The notes beneath the pieces were generated by a model. That model was not told the origin of the DNA. It searched no databases and was given only the letters and a program-made list of their open reading frames with translations. Positions 60,300 to 64,000 of a stretch of DNA of 64,000 nucleotides are shown piece by piece. Position 1 is the stretch's first letter, and every line of letters begins with the position of its first letter. The position numbers were made by a program, and so were the translations under genes. Source of the DNA: JBAMOY01 sp037071015 (GTDB lineage: Bacteria; Bacillota_I; Bacilli_A; RF39; UBA660); NCBI GenBank assembly GCA_037071015.1, contig JBAMOY010000001.1, forward strand, positions 1,116,001-1,180,000, in the 5' to 3' direction.

Positions 60300-60623
60300 A
60301 TGCTAACATTACCAATTAAGAAGAAATGGTTTGATATGATAAAAGCAAGTGAAAAGCTTGAAGAATATCGAGAAATAAAACCATATTGGACTAAAAGATT
60401 TGAAAATAATTTGAATGAAGTAACATTAAATATGAATTATAGATATCCTATAATTGAAAGCGCAAAAGGTACAGTTATATTTAAAAATGGTTATCAAAAA
60501 AATGCACCAAAAATTAGATGTAAAATAAATTTAAAAATAAATATAGGAAAGATTGAATGGGGAGCAGAACCTAACAAAGAATATTATGTATTAAAAATAT
60601 TAAGTGTTGAAGAGGTAAAATAA
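60300..60623 (+). CDS. ASCH-like (PUA-fold) domain protein
   Basis: 107 residues. MLTLPIKKKWFDMIKASEKL then EEYREIKPYWTKRF is the ASCH signature (K.W...I..G.K..E.R). The fold binds RNA or hydrolyses modified nucleosides; frequently found in phages with no proven role. Start four codons after the preceding gene ends. Confidence 0.7.
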   Translation: MLTLPIKKKWFDMIKASEKLEEYREIKPYWTKRFENNLNEVTLNMNYRYPIIESAKGTVIFKNGYQKNAPKIRCKINLKINIGKIEWGAEPNKEYYVLKILSVEEVK

Positions 60624-60672
60624 TGAAATGTATCATTAAAAATATAAAATTAAATAACTAAGAGGTGACATA

Positions 60673-60831
60673 ATGGAAAATATAAATAAGACTATAGATG
60701 AATTTATAAAAAATAATCCTGATAAGACGGTAATGAGAAGTTGCTTATCCAAAAATGACGGATATATAAAATTGTGGTATATGATAAATGATGAGGAATT
60801 TGAAACAGAAATCGAAATAAAAAAATTATAG
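60673..60831 (+). CDS. Small hypothetical phage protein
   Basis: 52 residues, MENINKTIDEFIKNNPDKTV and acidic end; AGAGGTGACATA ribosome site. Not recognised. Confidence 0.5.
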   Translation: MENINKTIDEFIKNNPDKTVMRSCLSKNDGYIKLWYMINDEEFETEIEIKKL

Positions 60832-60846
60832 AAAGGTGAGTTTAAT

Positions 60847-61116
60847 ATGTCAGTTAAAAATAAACTTGTAGATTTGAATGATCATTTATTCGAGCAACTA
60901 GAGCGACTTAATGATGAAGATTTAACAGGCGATAAGCTAGCAGAAGAAATAAATAGATCTAAAGCAATAACCGATGTAGCATCTAAAATAATCGATAATG
61001 GAAATCTGATTTTAAAGGCAGTTCATGAGCAAAATGAGTATGGTAGCAGGCCAAAAGAAATGCCAAGAATTTTAATAGGATTAAGAGAAAGCGAAAAAAC
61101 TGATAAAGATGATTAA
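60847..61116 (+). CDS. Conserved hypothetical phage protein
   Basis: 89 residues starting MSVKNKLVDLNDHLFEQLER; the pattern LVDLNDHLF.QLERLNDEDL...KAI...A..II is common in Firmicutes phages just before HNH genes. Role unknown; AAAGGTGAG site. Overlaps the next gene by 8 bases. Confidence 0.7.
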   Translation: MSVKNKLVDLNDHLFEQLERLNDEDLTGDKLAEEINRSKAITDVASKIIDNGNLILKAVHEQNEYGSRPKEMPRILIGLRESEKTDKDD

Positions 61117-61738
61117 ATATACAAAAGAACAGAAAGATTTCTTAATTGCTAATAATTATATGACACCAGCTAAAAATCTTGCGGATATGTTTAATAAGAA
61201 ATTTGGCACGAATATTACAGCAGTAAATATTAAAACATTTAGAGGTAATAATCATTTGAATAGTGGTTTAACTGGTAGATTTGAAAAGGGACATATTCCA
61301 GATAATAAAGGTAAAAAATGGGATGATTATATGTCAAGAGATGCTCAAGAAAGAAGTAGAAAAACTACATTTAAAAAAGGTGATAAACCTCTAAATGCGG
61401 TAGATATAGGGGAAGAACATATGCGATATAGTGGAAGTAAACCTGATGATTTAGGATATCTGCATGTTAAAGTTTGTGATGGTAAAGGAAATAAAAACTG
61501 GATTTCAAAGCAAAGAGTTATTTATGAACAATATCATGGTCCAATTCCTGCTAGGCACAAGGTCATATTTGCTGATGGTGATAGATTTAACTTTGATATA
61601 GACAATTTAGTTTTAGTATCATCATCAGAAGAACTTATAATGAATCAAAAAAAATTAAGATATGATGATCAAGATTTAACTAAAACAGGTCATCTTATAG
61701 CAAAGATTATTGATAAACGAAACAAATTAAGGAAGTAG
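61109..61738 (+). CDS. HNH endonuclease
   Basis: 209 residues. The C-terminal half holds the HNH fold: ISKQRVIYEQYHGPIPARHK, then VIFADGDRFNFDIDNLVLVS. The N-terminal half (EQKDFLIANNYMTPAKNLAD, NKGKKW) is a DNA-recognition region seen in free-standing phage homing-type nucleases. It may cut rival phage DNA or be selfish. Confidence 0.82.
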   Translation: MIKYTKEQKDFLIANNYMTPAKNLADMFNKKFGTNITAVNIKTFRGNNHLNSGLTGRFEKGHIPDNKGKKWDDYMSRDAQERSRKTTFKKGDKPLNAVDIGEEHMRYSGSKPDDLGYLHVKVCDGKGNKNWISKQRVIYEQYHGPIPARHKVIFADGDRFNFDIDNLVLVSSSEELIMNQKKLRYDDQDLTKTGHLIAKIIDKRNKLRK

Positions 61739-61740
61739 TT

Positions 61741-62022
61741 ATGGATTACGAACAAGAATATTATAATCTACTTTATGAAAATAGAAAATTAAAGAACGAA
61801 GTAGACATTTTAGGAAATGAATTATGTTTAATTAAAAACAATAAAAGATATATGGCTATAACACTTACTTTTGTAAAAAAGATAAATGAATTAAACAGAA
61901 TTGTAAATAAATTATATATTTATAATTCAAAAATAGCAAAAAAGACAAGGTCTAAACAACTAAAAGACTATGCATTAAATAATTTAAAAATAATGGAGGT
62001 TCAAAATGAAAAAAGCACCTAA
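61741..62022 (+). CDS. Hypothetical helical phage protein
   Basis: 93 residues, coiled-coil start (YNLLYENRKLKNEVDILGNE) and basic second half. Not recognised. AAGGAAGTAGTT site; overlaps the next gene by 17 bases. Confidence 0.6.
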   Translation: MDYEQEYYNLLYENRKLKNEVDILGNELCLIKNNKRYMAITLTFVKKINELNRIVNKLYIYNSKIAKKTRSKQLKDYALNNLKIMEVQNEKST

Positions 62023-62224
62023 ATATATACAATTATGTATAACTAGAATGTTCTACCATCAGAGAGTTGTAAAAAATAATTCATTAATTGTTGAACAGTG
62101 GTTATTGAATAATCAAATAGATAGAAATGTACCACTAAAGAAATTTTTAGAAAATAATGCAGTTGTTAAAAAGGCACACACAATTGCAAAAGGTCAATTG
62201 TCCATATTTGATTTTGAAATTTAA
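62006..62224 (+). CDS. Hypothetical phage protein
   Basis: 72 residues, basic, ending GQLSIFDFEI; such an xSIFDF tail resembles clamp-binding motifs (QLxxxF), but this is only a resemblance. Good GGAGGTTCAAA ribosome site. Confidence 0.55.
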   Translation: MKKAPKYIQLCITRMFYHQRVVKNNSLIVEQWLLNNQIDRNVPLKKFLENNAVVKKAHTIAKGQLSIFDFEI

Positions 62225-62248
62225 AAAAAGTAAAAATGAGGTGAGCAA

Positions 62249-62683
62249 ATGAATCTATTCAAAGCTAAAAATGAAAGAGAAAGATTAAAAAATAATATAT
62301 ATATAGAAGCCAATAAAATTGCAATAGAGTTTAATAAGACACAACCAAAGGCATCAGATGTTTCAAAAGAAATTATAAAAAACGGCAAAATTACAGACAA
62401 AAATCTCCAATATCTCATTGATACGGATGACACATATAAGAAATTAAGAGAAATGCAAGAGCAGTTTAAAATTTTGGACACTTATATTTCAATTGAAGAA
62501 GAGAGAATGAAAAGGTATGAACCCATCACATATAAAATAGTAGAACTTAAAGAACTCTATAATCTGACATGGGAAAATATAGGAATTAGAATGGGAATCA
62601 GCAAGTCTTGGGCTTGTAAATTATATGAAAAGTATCAAAATGAAAAAGAAATTGATGTATTTGTTATTGAAAAAATAAAATAG
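62249..62683 (+). CDS. Phage late-gene sigma-like/RinA-type regulator (putative)
   Basis: 144 residues. The C-terminal YNLTWENIGIRMGISKSWAC (about residues 106-125) is a sigma-region-4-like helix-turn-helix; the N-terminal part is helical. Regulators of this kind (ArpU/RinA/DUF1492) sit at the border between early genes and terminase and switch on late transcription, which is exactly this position. Identity is by pattern and location. Confidence 0.6.
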   Translation: MNLFKAKNERERLKNNIYIEANKIAIEFNKTQPKASDVSKEIIKNGKITDKNLQYLIDTDDTYKKLREMQEQFKILDTYISIEEERMKRYEPITYKIVELKELYNLTWENIGIRMGISKSWACKLYEKYQNEKEIDVFVIEKIK

Positions 62684-62762
62684 TGGACAAAAAGTGGAAA
62701 AACTTGACTTATACTATTATTGTGATGAATTGTAAAACAATTTCATTCACCTCCAATAACTT

Positions 62763-62784
62763 AAGAGACGATAGTCTCTTTTTT
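62763..62784 (+). terminator. Intrinsic terminator at the early/late boundary
   Basis: Stem AAGAGAC / GTCTCTT with GATA loop followed by Ts; ends the early transcript. Confidence 0.75.
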
Positions 62785-62810
62785 GTTGTTCATAAAGAAA
62801 AGGTGTTGTT

Positions 62811-62888
62811 ATGATGAAAGCAATAATATTAATTTTAATAATAGTTCTAGGGATAGCATTTACATACATGGGATGCAATAAAAAATGA
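62811..62888 (+). CDS. Very small membrane peptide
   Basis: 25 residues: one hydrophobic span (AIILILIIVLGIAFTYMG) ending GCNKK. AAGGTGTTGTT ribosome site; ATGA overlap with the next small gene supports it being translated. Confidence 0.45.
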   Translation: MMKAIILILIIVLGIAFTYMGCNKK

Positions 62889-63019
62889 AAAAAGAAAAAG
62901 ATTATATTAAGTTATGCTTTAAATATAATCAAAACTGCAAAAGATGTCCTAGAAATAATAAATGTCTAAAAGAATTAGAAAAAGAAGATCAAAGGAAAAA
63001 TAAAAGTGTATGCAGGTGA
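62885..63019 (+). CDS. Small cysteine-rich protein
   Basis: 44 residues with five cysteines; CFKYNQNCKRCPRNNKC could bind a metal. Overlaps the preceding peptide (ATGA) and ends 3 bases before the HNH gene. Not recognised. Confidence 0.5.
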   Translation: MKKEKDYIKLCFKYNQNCKRCPRNNKCLKELEKEDQRKNKSVCR

Positions 63020-63022
63020 ACT

Positions 63023-63430
63023 ATGCGCGAAATTACCAAATCGATGATAAAAGACTTTAAAATTTATCAGTTAGGATATGATTTTATGGGATATAGATTA
63101 CAAAAGAACGATATTTATACTTTTCACCATTTAATTGTTCCTAATCGTCTTAATGGTCCTTATGAGCGTTGGAATGGAGCCATATTGTGTGGTAAAACAT
63201 CGCATCCTTATTTGCATTTAATAGAAGCAAAAGATTTGGATATGTTTAACTATATCACAAGTGAAATAGTAGACATGAATATAAAAGGCTATTTAGATAT
63301 TGATAATTTAAAAAAAATAAATGATTTACTAAACCGTTTTGAAAAAGAAAATTATAGTGTCAAAACAAAGAAAGGTAAATTATTAATTAAAGAAGAATAT
63401 ACGATAAGAATATTAAAGCAAAATAATTAA
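63023..63430 (+). CDS. HNH endonuclease next to terminase
   Basis: 135 residues; TFHHLIVPNR near residue 33, RWNGAILCGKTSHPYLHLIE give the His-Asn-His metal site. HNH proteins directly before terminase are common in Firmicutes siphoviruses and assist terminase in cutting cos ends. GCAGGTGAACT ribosome site. Confidence 0.8.
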   Translation: MREITKSMIKDFKIYQLGYDFMGYRLQKNDIYTFHHLIVPNRLNGPYERWNGAILCGKTSHPYLHLIEAKDLDMFNYITSEIVDMNIKGYLDIDNLKKINDLLNRFEKENYSVKTKKGKLLIKEEYTIRILKQNN

Positions 63431-63453
63431 TATTTTTTAAATTTAAAATTTAT

Positions 63454-63530
63454 GGCAGGGTAGAGCAGTTAGGTAGCTTACAAGTGTCGTTAGCTTGTGG
63501 TCGTAGGTTCAAATCCTACCCCTGCAACCA
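63454..63530 (+). tRNA. Initiator-type tRNA with CGU anticodon
   Basis: 77 nt, CCA encoded. Arms: GGCAGGG/CCCTGCA, GAGC/GCTT, CAAGT/GCTTG, GTAGG/CCTAC; loops AGTTAGGTA, GTCGTTA and TTCAAAT. It aligns base for base without gaps to bacterial initiator tRNA: 1:72 is unpaired (G-A; usually C-A), A11-T24 is kept, and the D-loop and T-arm match. The anticodon arm differs: the three G-C pairs of initiators are gone, and the anticodon (63488-63490) is CGT, reading ACG. G32 and T37 are odd for any tRNA. By anticodon it is Thr; by body it is an initiator. Fold and features are seen; use in initiation is inference. Confidence 0.85.
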
Positions 63531-63553
63531 AAAGATTATAAGGAGGAGATATT

Positions 63554-63766
63554 ATGAACTTAGATAAAATGATAAAAATAAAATTATTAGAATTAAGTTC
63601 TAAATATGAAATATCTCTAATAGACATACAGAAACCCAAAGACGGTAAGATTAATAGAGTATTTAATTTTAATTATAGGTTAATAGATGAACCTGCAACT
63701 AATAATGTGTGTAAGCGATTTTATAATAAACGAGATTTAGTGAGTTGGTTAACACGGCTAGATTAA
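63554..63766 (+). CDS. Hypothetical phage protein before terminase
   Basis: 70 residues (MNLDKMIKIKLLELSSKYEI, later FNFNYRLIDEPATNN). Not recognised. Strong AAGGAGGAGATATT ribosome site. Its 3' end overlaps the start of terS, so terS translation is probably coupled to it. Confidence 0.65.
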   Translation: MNLDKMIKIKLLELSSKYEISLIDIQKPKDGKINRVFNFNYRLIDEPATNNVCKRFYNKRDLVSWLTRLD

Positions 63767-64000
63767 CTGATAAACAAAGAAAACAAATAATCGCTGAATA
63801 TATAGACTGTCAAAGTTATAATAAAGTAGCAAAGAAATATCACATATCAGCTACAACAGTAAAGAAATGGGTGTTGAAAGATAAAGACAGTGTAAAGAAG
63901 TGTGAAGAAAAAAAGCAAGAGAATACTAAATCAATGCTATCAATGATAGAAGAAACAAATAGTAAAAGGCTTAAAGTTATTTCAAAAATAGTCGATGCTA
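63745..64000 (+). CDS. Terminase small subunit, N-terminal part (runs off window)
   Basis: About 80 residues visible: ARLTDKQRKQIIAEYIDCQS followed by the helix-turn-helix YNKVAKKYHISATTVKKWVL, typical for the DNA-recognition part of phage TerS. The frame has no ATG or GTG at the front. A TTG at 63745 gives MVNTARLTDKQ, without a ribosome site; relatives usually begin M-A-R-L-T, which would put the start at the ACG at 63754. The frame is closed by TAA at 63727. Large terminase should follow outside the window. Confidence 0.8.
   Translation, partial: MVNTARLTDKQRKQIIAEYIDCQSYNKVAKKYHISATTVKKWVLKDKDSVKKCEEKKQENTKSMLSMIEETNSKRLKVISKIVDA

Larger units (their letters stand above)
46800..64000. 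mobile_element. Integrated temperate-phage-like element, left 17 kb
   Basis: Starts in cotJC with a serine recombinase, then immunity genes with divergent promoters, a replication/recombination module, many short closely packed plus-strand genes, HNH nucleases, a tRNA and the start of terminase. This is the usual early-to-packaging order of a siphovirus prophage. Capsid, tail and lysis genes would follow outside the window, so intactness cannot be judged. Confidence 0.88.

Noticed and set aside
60623..60661. 12-codon ORF between the ASCH gene and the next gene
   Set aside because: Too short to support; it may be a spacer or decayed start.
63745..63753. TTG at 63745 as a settled terS start
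   Set aside because: It is possible, and is used as the conservative left edge, but it lacks a ribosome site and adds residues not expected from the family; not treated as settled.
1..64000. Possible UGA-to-Trp recoding, given the AT-rich Mollicutes-like composition
   Set aside because: yidC, whiA and other full-length conserved genes end in TGA at the right place, and no in-frame TGA is seen in core genes.

Overview
The window looks like the replication-origin region of a very AT-rich, Gram-positive, spore-forming Bacilli/Erysipelotrichia-like bacterium, carrying the first 17 kb of an integrated temperate-phage-like element at its right end. The standard genetic code applies, because several genes end in TGA. 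A complete spore engulfment set (spoIIR, spoIID, spoIIQ, spoIIID), cotJC, comK, a wall teichoic acid initiator and the bL31/bL9 genes fit an uncultured, small-genome gut Bacilli lineage. This placement is inferred from gene content and is not a species identification.

Region 1 (1-5.6 kb, minus strand) holds gyrB (partial), recF, a ComK homologue, dnaN and dnaA. ComK sits where an S4-domain gene is usually found. oriC with DnaA boxes lies at 5.25-5.58 kb. Region 2 (5.6-14 kb, plus strand) is the conserved rpmH-rnpA-yidC-jag-mnmE-(ZIP transporter)-mnmG-rsmG-noc block; the Noc protein has an unusually long inserted linker. Region 3 (14.3-24.9 kb) has uvrB, lgt, trxB, yvcK, whiA, rplI, dnaB, an M23 peptidase, walJ and rlmH. 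Region 4 (24.9-40 kb) mixes envelope, sporulation and metabolism genes: spoIIR, mntP, fba, murA, asnB, a racemase plus a D-aspartate-ligase-like ATP-grasp enzyme, rpiB, spoIID-spoIIQ-spoIIID-mbl and tagO. Region 5 (40-46.3 kb) has a nuclease, typA, two unrecognised genes, ddl and a zinc-ribbon gene.

At 46.8 kb cotJC is cut. Its C-terminal part stays in frame up to the junction, and a large serine recombinase begins right beside it. From there to the window end lies the element: ImmR/ImmA-like regulators and a Cro-like protein with repeated operators, two small tandem minus-strand units between 26-bp inverted repeats, a DnaD/SSB/RuvC recombination-replication module, many small hypothetical genes, HNH nucleases, a tRNA and the start of a terminase small subunit. 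The right end and the 5' part of cotJC lie outside the window.

The most striking observation is the element's tRNA at 63454-63530. It has the body of a bacterial initiator tRNA (77 nt, 1:72 mismatch, A11-U24) but a CGU (Thr, ACG) anticodon. Just downstream, the terminase small subunit appears to begin at ACG where relatives begin at ATG. A second small gene in the element has a strong Shine-Dalgarno site directly before ACG. This suggests, without proving it, element-encoded initiation at ACG codons.
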